Positions 19,177 to 27,245 of a DNA stretch of 64,000 nucleotides are shown in pieces; position 1 is the stretch's first letter; each line of letters begins with the position of its first letter. The notes below the pieces were generated by a model, which saw only the letters and a program-made list of their open reading frames with translations, did no database searches and was not told the origin of the DNA. Where the stretch lies: the NCBI RefSeq assembly GCF_002688565.1, contig NZ_CP024011.1, forward strand, positions 1 to 64,000. Reading direction: 5' to 3'. This DNA is from Acinetobacter sp. LoGeW2-3 (GTDB taxonomy: Bacteria > Pseudomonadota > Gammaproteobacteria > Pseudomonadales > Moraxellaceae). The position numbers and the translations under genes are program-made.

Positions 19177-19434
19177 TTATAGCCAGTAGACATTAAAGCT
19201 ATAATAAAATTCCTGCACTTCAAAGCGCACGTTATAACCAAGCTCAGTCAGCTCTGCCGATAGACCTCGAATCTCTTCTAAGGGTAAATGTTTGGGAAAT
19301 ACCGTCAGCACAGCGGTATTGCCTAGTCGGGCATTGTCTTCAATCAATTGAGCCAAACGTGGCTTAAACATATCAATATTTATATTGGCTACATCAGATA
19401 AAATTTTGGCTTGATCTGCACTCATAAAACTCAT
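19177..19434 (-). CDS. hypothetical protein, 85 residues
   Basis: Not recognised. A mixed alpha/beta sequence without signal peptide or membrane segment; it begins MSFMSADQAKILSDVANINI and ends in an aromatic stretch (FYYSFNVYWL). ATG at 19,434, with a second ATG three codons in. The gene is 80 bases upstream of rutD on the same strand but there is no evidence it works with it. The codon use looks like that of neighbours. Confidence 0.55.
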   Translation of the reverse strand: MSFMSADQAKILSDVANINIDMFKPRLAQLIEDNARLGNTAVLTVFPKHLPLEEIRGLSAELTELGYNVRFEVQEFYYSFNVYWL

Positions 19435-19531
19435 TGTTCTTTACTCTTTTTTTGATTTTATTCAATGAAGGTAAATGATTTAAATCACATAAAATATGCT
19501 TATTTTGTAATCAAAAAATAGAAGTTAACCA

Positions 19532-19562
19532 TAAAAAATCCCTCACTAGGAGGGATTTTTTA
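19532..19562 (-). terminator. terminator of the DegS-like gene
   Basis: AAATCCCTC / GAGGGATTT stem with CTAG-type loop and A/T flanks. Confidence 0.85.
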
Positions 19563-19579
19563 TTCAAACATTTTAAAGT

Positions 19580-20782
19580 TTATTCTGGTAAAGGAATATA
19601 TTGTGATGATGCATTTTGCTGCTGTTGTTGACGCTCGCCCACCACCACATTCAGATCCAGTTTTTTGCCTGCACGTTCTACCTCAATCATAATCTTGCTA
19701 CCTGGAGCCTGTAACGCTACATAGTTGATCAGATGTGATGCAGAAGTAATCTGTTCATCATTCACCTTGATGATCTTGTCACCACGCTGAATACCCGCTT
19801 TGGCTGAAGGACCATTTGGCAATACCTCTGCCACAGTTACACCCTGTTCCGATGGTTTCATCACGTCATTACGTTGTGGTGGCAATAAGCTGATACCCAA
19901 CCAGCCACGGACAACACGACCATCTTTAAGAATGGCATTCATGATCTGCTGACAGACTTTAGCTGGAATCGCAAAACCGATGCCTAATGAACCACCAGAC
20001 TGAGAGAAAATTGCAGTATTCACCCCAATCAGATTCCCTGAAACGTCAATCAATGCACCACCCGAGTTACCTGGGTTAATTGCTGCATCCGTTTGTACAA
20101 AGTCTTCATAGGTATTGATGCCGAGATCAGAACGACCTGTCGCAGAGATAATACCCTGAGTCACAGTTTGACCAACACCAAACGGATTACCAATTGCAAG
20201 GACTACATCACCCACTTCATTGCCACTCAGTTTAAATGGCAATACTGGAAGTTTATCCAGCTCAATCTTGATCACCGCCAGGTCGGTATCTGGGTCAGTC
20301 CCAATCACTTTTGCCTCAGCACGACGGCCATCATTCAACGCCACAATGATCTGGTCAGCCTGTGCAATCACATGATTATTCGTCAGAATATAACCATCTG
20401 CACGTACAATTACCCCTGAACCCAGGCTATTTTCATTTGGGCCTTGAGAAAACTGTTCTGGTAATTGATCACCAAAGAATTCACGGAAGACTGGATCGTT
20501 GAGTAAAGGATTATCCTGCTTCTTCACTTTCTGTGTGGTAAAGATATTCACTACAGCCGGTGCAGCGACTTTAACCGCAGCACTGTAAGAAACCACTCCG
20601 CCAGCACGTGAAGTATCCAATAATGGTTCAACTTTTTCAGCAGGCATTTTGACGCCATCTGGCGCGACAGGTGCTTTTGGTTTTTGCAACTGTTGCCAAC
20701 CTAGAAAGACGATGATCACTAAGATCAGCAACACCCAAGGTAACCATGTAAAGGTCCGACGCACTTTATTATCCTCTGACAA
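19580..20782 (-). CDS. degS: DegS/HhoB-type periplasmic serine protease
   Basis: 400 residues. One N-terminal membrane helix (about residues 13-30, LPWVLLILVIIVFLGW) anchors the protease in the inner membrane facing the periplasm. The catalytic triad is H in LTNNHVI, D in DTDLAVI and S in GNSGGALID, and it is followed by one PDZ domain (about 285-380). A single PDZ with an anchor is the DegS/AlgW arrangement, which cleaves an anti-sigma factor on envelope stress. Sequence alone cannot tell whether it does that here or is a quality-control protease. The C-terminus is Gln-rich, then IPLPE. Confidence 0.85.
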   Translation of the reverse strand: MSEDNKVRRTFTWLPWVLLILVIIVFLGWQQLQKPKAPVAPDGVKMPAEKVEPLLDTSRAGGVVSYSAAVKVAAPAVVNIFTTQKVKKQDNPLLNDPVFREFFGDQLPEQFSQGPNENSLGSGVIVRADGYILTNNHVIAQADQIIVALNDGRRAEAKVIGTDPDTDLAVIKIELDKLPVLPFKLSGNEVGDVVLAIGNPFGVGQTVTQGIISATGRSDLGINTYEDFVQTDAAINPGNSGGALIDVSGNLIGVNTAIFSQSGGSLGIGFAIPAKVCQQIMNAILKDGRVVRGWLGISLLPPQRNDVMKPSEQGVTVAEVLPNGPSAKAGIQRGDKIIKVNDEQITSASHLINYVALQAPGSKIMIEVERAGKKLDLNVVVGERQQQQQNASSQYIPLPE

Positions 20783-20937
20783 TATTTTTAATTTATTGAT
20801 GACTAAGCAATTTGTGCTCTATTGTAAAGCTAAACACAAAACTAAACATAAAAAAAGCAAAAGAGATTTGTGCTGCTTTAGTTACAATTCAAAATATGTT
20901 TTGATGATGACAATTTAAAGGTTTAAAGAGAAATTTT

Positions 20938-21696
20938 ATGGCCAAATTGCAGGACATTATTCCATGGTGTGACCAGACCCTAGCTGCGCATGAATTCAAA
21001 GACTATGCACCAAATGGCTTACAGATTGAAGGCCGCTCTGAAGTCAATAAAATTCTGTGTGCTGTGACTGCTTCTCAAGGGGCCATTGAAGCCGCAATTG
21101 CCCAAGGTGCGGATCTTTTACTGGTGCATCATGGCTATTTCTGGAAAGGCGAACCCTACCCAATTACCGGGATGCGTGGTAAACGGATTAAGACTTTGAT
21201 TCAGAATGATATCTCACTGGTCGGCTATCATCTGCCTTTAGATAGTCATCCAACTCTGGGAAATAATGCTGCGATTGCTGGCTTATTAGAACTTGAGAAT
21301 ATTGAACAGCTAGATCCAAATGAACGACGTCCAATTGGCAATATTGGTTATTTAAAGCAAGCCATGACACCAGATCAATTTAAGGCCTACGTTTCAGAAA
21401 AGCTGGGCTTTGATGCGATTCATCTGCCAGCCGATAAAACTGAAATTCGTAAAGTCGGATTCTGTACGGGCGGTGCACAGGATTATATTCAAAAAGCTGC
21501 GGCACAGAACTGTGATGCTTATATTTCGGGTGAAGTCTCAGAACGTACCTTCTACGAAGCTCAGGAACTGGATGTGCATTATTATGCCTGTGGTCATCAT
21601 GCGACTGAAAAATATGGTGTTCAACGCCTTGCAAAAGCTATTTCACAGCAGTTCAATATTGAGTATAGTTATTTCGAATTAAACAATCCGATTTAA
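20938..21696 (+). CDS. Nif3-like dinuclear metal-centre protein (YbgI type)
   Basis: 252 residues, the short form of the Nif3/NIF3L1 family without the inserted domain. Metal ligands are visible as HH in LLLVHHGYFW, D in GYHLPLDSH and the late H and E in CGHHATEKYG. Homologues form toroidal hexamers; some act as GTP cyclohydrolase-like hydrolases but the physiological role is unsettled. GAGAAATTTT precedes the ATG. The gene is monocistronic and divergent from the protease. Confidence 0.88.
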   Translation: MAKLQDIIPWCDQTLAAHEFKDYAPNGLQIEGRSEVNKILCAVTASQGAIEAAIAQGADLLLVHHGYFWKGEPYPITGMRGKRIKTLIQNDISLVGYHLPLDSHPTLGNNAAIAGLLELENIEQLDPNERRPIGNIGYLKQAMTPDQFKAYVSEKLGFDAIHLPADKTEIRKVGFCTGGAQDYIQKAAAQNCDAYISGEVSERTFYEAQELDVHYYACGHHATEKYGVQRLAKAISQQFNIEYSYFELNNPI

Positions 21697-21850
21697 TTTC
21701 ATCTGACGGTATTTGACAGCGGCTTTATACGTATAATTTCAGGCTTTATTCTGTATTCTTATTTATCTGTAATGCGCATTTCGGCCTGTTTTTCTATTAC
21801 AATAACGCCACTTACTGTCAAAACCCAGCAAAATGCAAGGAATTGAAAAC

Positions 21851-22477
21851 ATGACAACCATTACTTTACCAGCATTACCTTACGGCTACGAAGATCTTGC
21901 TCCACACATCAGCAAAGAAACTTTAGAATACCACCACGACAAACACCACAATACTTACGTGGTTAACCTGAACAACCTGATCGCTGGTACTGAGCTTGAA
22001 GGCAAAACTCTAGAAGAAATCATCCTGGCTTCTGCTGGTGATTCATCTAAAGCAGGTGTTTTCAACAACGCTGCTCAAGTATGGAACCACACTTTCTACT
22101 GGAACTGTTTGACTAAAAACGGTGGCGGTAAAGCTACTGGCGCTTTGGCTGCTAAAATTGACGAAGCTTTCGGTTCTTACGAAAAATTCGCTGAAGAATT
22201 CGCAACTGCTGCTGCGACTCAATTCGGTTCAGGTTGGGCTTGGTTAGTTGCTGACGAAGTAAACGGCAACCTTTCTATCCTTAAAACTTCAAATGCTGAC
22301 ACTCCAATGGCGCACGGTAAAATTGCTGTGTTGACTATCGATGTTTGGGAACACGCTTACTACATCGACTACCGTAACGCTCGTCCTAAATACATCTCTA
22401 CTTTCCTAGAAAGCCTAGTGAACTGGGACTACGCAAACGCGAAATATGCAGGTCAAGCTGCTGGTGTTGAGAAATAA
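21851..22477 (+). CDS. sodB: iron superoxide dismutase
   Basis: 208 residues, cytosolic. Metal ligands: H28 in EYHHDKHH, H in [11 protein letters not shown], and D and H in [10 protein letters not shown]. The AAQ glutamine before VWNH and GSGWAWLV are marks of the Fe type. I place the start at the ATG at 21,851 with AAGGA 9 bases before; an earlier ATG at 21,833 lies upstream of that site and would add six odd residues. Codons are strongly biased (CAC, AAC, CTG less), consistent with high expression. Confidence 0.95.
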   Translation: MTTITLPALPYGYEDLAPHISKETLEYHHDKHHNTYVVNLNNLIAGTELEGKTLEEIILASAGDSSKAGVFNNAAQVWNHTFYWNCLTKNGGGKATGALAAKIDEAFGSYEKFAEEFATAAATQFGSGWAWLVADEVNGNLSILKTSNADTPMAHGKIAVLTIDVWEHAYYIDYRNARPKYISTFLESLVNWDYANAKYAGQAAGVEK

Positions 22478-22494
22478 TCTTTTATTTCAAAGCC

Positions 22495-22532
22495 TAAAAA
22501 ATCACCCTTCATGGGTGATTTTTTTATTTTTA
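22495..22532 (+). terminator. terminator of sodB
   Basis: AAATCACCC / GGGTGATTT with a 5-base loop and a long T run. Confidence 0.88.
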
Positions 22533-22585
22533 AGTCCTAAACGCATATTAATAAAGCAAACGTTTCATTTCTTTCAATTAATTGG

Positions 22586-22614
22586 TTGACGACCTTTCGT
22601 TTCCTCCCTAAAAT
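22586..22614 (+). promoter_or_regulatory. promoter of the first tRNA-Asn pair
   Basis: TTGACG, 17-base spacer, TAAAAT; 11 bases before the tRNA 5' end. Confidence 0.65.
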
Positions 22615-22625
22615 GCGCATCAGAT

Positions 22626-22701
22626 TCTCCAATAGCTCAGTCGGTAGAGCGACGGACTGTTAATCCGCAGGTCCCTGGTTCGAGCCCAGGTTGGAGAGCC
22701 A
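22626..22701 (+). tRNA. tRNA-Asn(GTT) copy 1
   Basis: 76 bases with encoded CCA. Acceptor TCTCCAA / TTGGAGA, anticodon GTT at positions 34-36, GGTTCGAGCCC T-arm. Confidence 0.95.
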
Positions 22702-22707
22702 ATCTAT

Positions 22708-22783
22708 TCTCCCATAGCTCAGTCGGTAGAGCGACGGACTGTTAATCCGCAGGTCCCTGGTTCGAGCCCAGGTGGGAGAGCCA
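22708..22783 (+). tRNA. tRNA-Asn(GTT) copy 2
   Basis: 76 bases with CCA. Identical to copy 1 except a compensated acceptor pair (TCTCCCA / TGGGAGA). Six bases after copy 1, so co-transcribed. Confidence 0.95.
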
Positions 22784-22791
22784 AGATTCTG

Positions 22792-22823
22792 AAAAACCCA
22801 CTCAATACGAAGTGGGTTTTTTT
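22792..22823 (+). terminator. terminator of the first tRNA-Asn pair
   Basis: AAAACCCACT / AGTGGGTTTT with a 8-base loop and T run. Confidence 0.85.
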
Positions 22824-23081
22824 ATATCTGCTTAAACAGTTAATTCAAACTCTTAACCCACAAAATTCTAAAAGAATAATAATCAAATTAGAGAGCATAA
22901 AAATATACTTTCAAGTCCCATCTATCCCTACAAAAAAGACTTAAAATTCAAACAAATTAAAACCTTTTCAAAGCCACCACATCGCTTTAGCTTATTTTTA
23001 AATCACTCAAACAGGATTTATAGAATTTTTCACAAAAGTTCCTTGACCCCTTTCAAAATCTCTCTATAATCGCTGTCAGAT
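22824..23081. other. spacer between the two tRNA-Asn pairs
   Basis: About 260 bases, very AT-rich, without ORF; only the promoter of the second pair is seen at its end. Confidence 0.5.
23043..23070 (+). promoter_or_regulatory. promoter of the second tRNA-Asn pair
   Basis: TTGACC, 16-base spacer, perfect TATAAT; 11 bases before the tRNA. Confidence 0.75.
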
Positions 23082-23157
23082 TCTCCAATAGCTCAGTCGG
23101 TAGAGCGACGGACTGTTAATCCGCAGGTCCCTGGTTCGAGCCCAGGTTGGAGAGCCA
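23082..23157 (+). tRNA. tRNA-Asn(GTT) copy 3
   Basis: 76 bases, identical to copy 1 and exactly 456 bases downstream of it. Confidence 0.95.
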
Positions 23158-23163
23158 ATCTAT

Positions 23164-23239
23164 TCTCCCATAGCTCAGTCGGTAGAGCGACGGACTGTTA
23201 ATCCGCAGGTCCCTGGTTCGAGCCCAGGTGGGAGAGCCA
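23164..23239 (+). tRNA. tRNA-Asn(GTT) copy 4
   Basis: 76 bases, identical to copy 2 and 456 bases downstream; same 6-base spacer to copy 3. Confidence 0.95.
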
Positions 23240-23250
23240 AGATTCTCGAA

Positions 23251-23280
23251 GAACCCACTCATTATGAAGTGGGTTTTTTA
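23251..23280 (+). terminator. terminator of the second tRNA-Asn pair
   Basis: AACCCACT / AGTGGGTT with T run. It overlaps the 5' end of the longest reading frame of the next gene. Confidence 0.8.
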
Positions 23281-23742
23281 TTTGTCCTAAGTTCTGCTGT
23301 GTTTCATTTGAGTCAGATTATTTTCTTTGTGATTGGCTGTCTGGCAAGTTTTGCCTTATTTTGCCTGCTCTTCCCACATCTATTTACCCGTCAGCAAAAA
23401 TTCTATCCCAAGCGTGTGATTACTGTCTTTGAAAGTAAGATGTTCACTCGCCTGAAAGATGCCTTTCCTCATCATCATATTTTGGCACAAGTTGCGTTTA
23501 GTGCTTTGATCACCCATGACCAGATGAAAATGCGCAGTAAATTTAATCGCAAAGTGACGGACTTTGTGGTGATGGATCGGGAATATAATGTGATTGCGAT
23601 TGTGGAGCTTGATGATCCAACTCACATAGGCAAAGAAAAAGAAGATGCAGAACGCGATGCCATGCTGATTGCTGCGGGTTATACGGTTGTCCGATACACT
23701 GAAATTCCAAGTATCAGACAATTGCAACGCGATTTAAGATAA
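23269..23742 (+). CDS. DUF2726 domain protein with N-terminal membrane helix
   Basis: Up to 157 residues. A hydrophobic helix at the N-terminus is followed by a DUF2726 domain (about 50-157). KVTDFVVMD and IAIVELDDPTH give a D...E-x-D pattern like PD-(D/E)xK nucleases. KEDAERDAMLIAAGYTVVRYT is the domain's usual C-terminal half. Function is unknown; a role in nucleic-acid processing is only suggested by the fold. The start is unclear. The first GTG (23,269) lies inside a tRNA terminator, while GTG 23,299 and TTG 23,308 also lack a ribosome-binding site. The tRNA duplication may have replaced its upstream region. Confidence 0.7.
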   Translation: MGFLFVLSSAVFHLSQIIFFVIGCLASFALFCLLFPHLFTRQQKFYPKRVITVFESKMFTRLKDAFPHHHILAQVAFSALITHDQMKMRSKFNRKVTDFVVMDREYNVIAIVELDDPTHIGKEKEDAERDAMLIAAGYTVVRYTEIPSIRQLQRDLR

Positions 23743-23761
23743 TAACTTTCCAATAAAAGTC

Positions 23762-24028
23762 TTATTGTGCGGTGCTGGCTTCAGATGCCGCCTGCCCATC
23801 CACTTCAGTATTCACTTGCTGTTCTGATGCCTGTTTTTTCTCAGCCTCTTCACGCGCTTTAATCCGAGCAATCATTTCGGCTTGCTGCTGTTTATATTTC
23901 TCTTGATTTTCAGCATCACTGTTCACGGCTAGAAAAGCCATACTGACTAGAAGAATTGGAATACATAAAGCAAGCGTACCAAAGATCAATAGTTTTTTGA
24001 TGCTGCGGGGCTGTGGCTGCTCAGACAT
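23762..24028 (-). CDS. hypothetical small membrane protein, 88 residues
   Basis: One membrane helix (about residues 13-35) followed by a charged, probably coiled-coil stretch rich in K, E and Q (EKYKQQQAEMIARIKAREEA), then a disordered Ala/Ser/Glu tail. No family recognised. It converges on the DUF2726 gene with 20 bases between stops. Confidence 0.65.
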   Translation of the reverse strand: MSEQPQPRSIKKLLIFGTLALCIPILLVSMAFLAVNSDAENQEKYKQQQAEMIARIKAREEAEKKQASEQQVNTEVDGQAASEASTAQ

Positions 24029-24112
24029 AACAAACCTATTTATTCATATCATTTATATTTCGCCACCACTATAGCAAATTCAAATCATTGCTCAAGGCTT
24101 GAATAGGATATA

Positions 24113-24136
24113 AAAAAGGAGCCAAAGCTCCTTTTA
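24113..24136 (-). terminator. terminator of the lipase gene
   Basis: AAAAGGAGC / GCTCCTTTT stem with CAAA loop, 11 bases past the stop. Confidence 0.8.
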
Positions 24137-24146
24137 TGGATGTTAT

Positions 24147-25379
24147 TTATTCTGACATTAAGTCATCTACCTTATCGGCAATGCTGCCAATATTTCGAGT
24201 CATAATCGTTTGATGATTAGCCTCAGGATCAAGAATCAGATCTTCTTGTTCGATCTCCGCACCCACTTGTAAAAGTTGCGGGAATAATTTGGTAACCGTT
24301 ATAAAAGCTGGCACAGTCGTATCCATCTCACCCTGGAATACATATACACGTTTTGGAATTGGCTTTTGCCCTGGTTGATTCTTATCTAAATATTCTTTAA
24401 CGTCGTCATCCAGATTAAATTCAGGCTGCAGAGCCTGATAAGTCGCATAAGTTCCACCCTCCTTATCAATATAAGATTGGATATCATCTCTAAATCCTTT
24501 AGCCACTTGTGGGGAACACTCAATTTCAGCTGCCTGTGCCAAAGGCACTTTAGTATTCAAGAAGGCTTGGTTATATTGGAATGCTGGTTTTTCTGCCTTA
24601 ATTCCCGAACTAACGATTGCTGCATAACCATAGAGCGTTCCGGCGATCTGTTTAGCAGCCTCAATAGCTTCCGGTGTTCCTGGACTCGCCACATTATTTG
24701 CGACGCCCATCCCATATTGCAAGGTATCTACTAAGTAGGATGCAGGAGCAATCGCTACAGCGCCTTTATAGTCAAAATTAGCAAGCTTAGTGCTATATTC
24801 TGCTGCCGCCAATGCTGCATGTCCACCTTGTGACCAACCTACCACACTCCATTCATTTGCTAAAACATTGCCATAATATTTTTTGGCTTCACTTACCGCA
24901 GACAGAATCGAGTTTGCAGCACTTTCTAAATGCAGATATGGATGCGGTTCATTATCATTACCCAGACCTTCATAATCTGGTGCAATTACGGCATAGCCAC
25001 GCTCAACCAACTTCATCACCAGTGCTTTTTCTTCACCAGTCAATGGTAATCGTGAAGGAGCGCATTTATCTGCAGCGCCTGTAGTACCATGCGCCCAAAC
25101 TACAATCGGCCAACCACCCATAGGTGGCGTTCCTTTAGGTGTAAACACTAAAGTCGTGGCACGTATATTTTTACCCTGTACGCTCTCCATGTTGTAAGTA
25201 AAGATATCGTGTCGATCTACAACAGTTCTTACCTCATCATCAACCGTATAAGTTTTTACTGGATTAAAACCTACAAATTTATCATCGTCATCATCATTAC
25301 ATGCTGTCATTAGCAATGTCATTGAACATATAACTGCTAGGCCGGTCTTTTTAAAACCATTTTTCATTATGCTATTCAT
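24147..25379 (-). CDS. secreted lipoprotein lipase/esterase (alpha/beta hydrolase)
   Basis: 410 residues. A lipobox LMTAC at about residues 23-27 follows a signal peptide. Next comes an Asp-run linker (NDDDDD) whose acid at +2/+3 may keep it in the inner membrane or affect sorting. The hydrolase domain has WAHGTTG as oxyanion region, GWSQGGHAALAA with the nucleophile serine, GEMDTTVP with the aspartate, and EANHQTIM with the histidine. It resembles the secretory-lipase (LIP) class known from Acinetobacter. Two starts exist (25,379 and 25,367); both give the same mature protein. Confidence 0.82.
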   Translation of the reverse strand: MNSIMKNGFKKTGLAVICSMTLLMTACNDDDDDKFVGFNPVKTYTVDDEVRTVVDRHDIFTYNMESVQGKNIRATTLVFTPKGTPPMGGWPIVVWAHGTTGAADKCAPSRLPLTGEEKALVMKLVERGYAVIAPDYEGLGNDNEPHPYLHLESAANSILSAVSEAKKYYGNVLANEWSVVGWSQGGHAALAAAEYSTKLANFDYKGAVAIAPASYLVDTLQYGMGVANNVASPGTPEAIEAAKQIAGTLYGYAAIVSSGIKAEKPAFQYNQAFLNTKVPLAQAAEIECSPQVAKGFRDDIQSYIDKEGGTYATYQALQPEFNLDDDVKEYLDKNQPGQKPIPKRVYVFQGEMDTTVPAFITVTKLFPQLLQVGAEIEQEDLILDPEANHQTIMTRNIGSIADKVDDLMSE

Positions 25380-25434
25380 CTTCTAGTCCCTTATGTTTTT
25401 TATATTTTCATGAAGCAAATTTGAATTAATCATA

Positions 25435-25463
25435 AAAAAAAGCACCCTTATAGGATGCTTTTG
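25435..25463 (-). terminator. terminator of ubiA
   Basis: Imperfect hairpin AAAGCACCC / GGATGCTTT with flanking A and T runs. Confidence 0.7.
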
Positions 25464-25484
25464 TTATAAATCGACAGGTTGCAG

Positions 25485-26363
25485 TTACAAAAATGCGGCG
25501 AAGATTCCTAGGAAAATCATCATCCCAACCCAACGGTTATGCCGAAAAGCCCAGAAACAGCGTTGCGGATCCTTATCTCTTGTTTTTGACCATTGGTAAA
25601 TAAAATCAGTTGCTACTGCGATTAAGCCAATTAAACCGAATGGAACAAGTAGGTCTTCAATCCATAGGGCCGCACCGATCAGAACGAGACTGATTACCTG
25701 CAATAAACTAATAATCTGAATATCGTGCTGACCAAATAAAATCGCAGTCGATTTAACTCCAATCTTCAAATCATATTCACGATCGGTAATCGCATATTGC
25801 GTGTCATAAGCCACGGTCCAAGCCAGATTACCAAAGTACAGCAACCAGCAGGTTAAATCTGGTGTCTGCCCTACTGCAGTATAAGCCATGGGAATCGACC
25901 AAGAAAAAGCTGCACCCAGGAATACTTGTGGCAAATGCGTATAGCGTTTCATAAATGGATAAATGAACGCTAGAAATAACGCCCCAAATGACCAATAGAA
26001 GGTTTCAATTGGCAAGAAGAACAGTAAGCAGGCACTGGCAGCAACCAGCACCAGAAACACCATCACTGCTTCTTTACCACTAATGATTCCAGTTGCCAGT
26101 GGGCGGGTTTTAGTACGTTCTACATGAGCATCAACTTTACGGTCAGCAAAGTCATTAATGGCACACCCTGCCGCACGCATAAAGATAACACCAAGAATCA
26201 TCAGTACTAGAATACTCAGATCAGGTATTCCTTTCGCTGCAATCCAAAGTGCCCACATGGTTGGCCAAAATACCAGTTCTGTGCCAATTGGCTTATCAAA
26301 TCGACAAAGATAATAATAGGCGCTCAGACGTTCACGCCAGGTAATTGCTTGTGCAGTTGCCAT
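25485..26363 (-). CDS. ubiA: 4-hydroxybenzoate polyprenyltransferase
   Basis: 292 residues with about eight or nine membrane helices. The two Asp-rich motifs that bind Mg2+-diphosphate are seen: NDFADRKVD (with [10 protein letters not shown] after it) and [15 protein letters not shown]. It joins the ubiquinone side chain to 4-hydroxybenzoate. Its start is 6 bases from the ubiC stop, so the two are one transcript. Confidence 0.95.
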   Translation of the reverse strand: MATAQAITWRERLSAYYYLCRFDKPIGTELVFWPTMWALWIAAKGIPDLSILVLMILGVIFMRAAGCAINDFADRKVDAHVERTKTRPLATGIISGKEAVMVFLVLVAASACLLFFLPIETFYWSFGALFLAFIYPFMKRYTHLPQVFLGAAFSWSIPMAYTAVGQTPDLTCWLLYFGNLAWTVAYDTQYAITDREYDLKIGVKSTAILFGQHDIQIISLLQVISLVLIGAALWIEDLLVPFGLIGLIAVATDFIYQWSKTRDKDPQRCFWAFRHNRWVGMMIFLGIFAAFL

Positions 26364-26369
26364 ATCAAG

Positions 26370-26891
26370 TTAAGCCTGTTGATGTTCTATATAGTGCTGA
26401 AAAGCAGGTAAAAAAGTTTCTTGTACGATAAATTTACAACCATGCCAAGTATAGCAGCTCTGGCGGGTCCAGCCTTCTTCCAGATAGATCACACGACGTT
26501 CACAATGCGGATTAGTACGCTGAAATAACAACCAACCTATCGGCTTCGATCCAATGTGCTGAAAAATCCGTGCTCGTTTTTGCAAACTCAGAATCGGAAA
26601 GATACTTTTGGCTTTTACCCAGGGTTGTTCATCACAGCCATATAAATAGCTTTCCCGCACCCAAGAGGTATGTTGATGTGGCATCTTCATCCAGCGGGCA
26701 TTTTCAAAACTAAGACGTTGAAAATGTTCCTGCTGTGGCTCTACCTGAAACTGACCACCTGCCAAATCGGTTAACTGTTGCGTCAATGATCCTGATGCAT
26801 ATAGCCATTCCCGAAGTGCGGCTGGCGTCTTCTGTCCCTGTTGATTTTTAAATTTTAAACTCACAACATTCCCAACTTCATGATCAGGCAT
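26370..26891 (-). CDS. ubiC: chorismate pyruvate-lyase
   Basis: 173 residues from the ATG at 26,891, which overlaps the end of the upstream gene by 8 bases; a longer reading to 26,915 is possible but would overlap more. It makes 4-hydroxybenzoate from chorismate. Family landmarks are REWLYASGSLTQQL, SWVRESYLYG, WVKAKSIFP, PIGWLLFQ and the C-terminal VQETFLPAF with the active-site glutamate. Cytosolic. It feeds UbiA directly. Confidence 0.92.
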   Translation of the reverse strand: MPDHEVGNVVSLKFKNQQGQKTPAALREWLYASGSLTQQLTDLAGGQFQVEPQQEHFQRLSFENARWMKMPHQHTSWVRESYLYGCDEQPWVKAKSIFPILSLQKRARIFQHIGSKPIGWLLFQRTNPHCERRVIYLEEGWTRQSCYTWHGCKFIVQETFLPAFQHYIEHQQA

Positions 26892-27165
26892 TATCTGTCT
26901 TGGCGATGACTTCATATTTCCCGCTTGGCAATTTTTTCAGAATCAGGCCATCCGTAGTGATATAAAAACTTTGCGGATAGTCATAATTTAGCGCCAATTC
27001 AGGATTTCTTAATGCGACGAATTCAACCTGCTTATAACCTTCAGGGGTGCGCCCGACTTCTATATAAGTCACTTCAGAAAAATTTAGTTTAAAACCCTTG
27101 CTATGATCCTGCGGATCAATCCAGGGAAAAAAGCCGGTATGTTTTTTACGTGCAGCCATAATCAT
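26884..27165 (-). CDS. conserved-looking hypothetical protein, 93 residues
   Basis: A small soluble protein with a basic N-terminus (AARKKHTGFFPW) and alternating beta-like stretches (VTYIEVGRTPEGYKQVEFVAL, FYITTDGLILKKL). No family recognised. Its stop overlaps the ubiC start, so translation is probably coupled and it forms an operon with ubiC and ubiA. A start two codons later (27,159) is possible. Confidence 0.7.
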   Translation of the reverse strand: MIMAARKKHTGFFPWIDPQDHSKGFKLNFSEVTYIEVGRTPEGYKQVEFVALRNPELALNYDYPQSFYITTDGLILKKLPSGKYEVIAKTDNA

Positions 27166-27193
27166 TTATCTTTAATCAATAACAGCATCATAC

Positions 27194-27225
27194 AAAAAAA
27201 CCCGCACTAAGGCGGGTCTTTTTTA
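27194..27225. terminator. terminator of glnA
   Basis: AAACCCGC / GCGGGTCTTTTTT hairpin, 20 bases past the glnA stop. Reading through it would enter the ubi operon on the same strand. Confidence 0.85.
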
Positions 27226-27245
27226 CAGTGAAATTCTCAGAGGAA

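Larger units (their letters stand above)
22620..23246 (+). repeat. direct duplication of a tRNA-Asn pair
   Basis: The block of about 170 bases at 22,620-22,790 recurs at 23,076-23,246, including the intergenic spacer. The terminators that follow differ at only a few bases. Coordinates cover both copies. Confidence 0.9.

Noticed and set aside
22626..23239. Regularly spaced repeats that could suggest a CRISPR array
   Set aside because: The repeats are tRNA-Asn genes with full cloverleaf features; spacers are not of uniform length.
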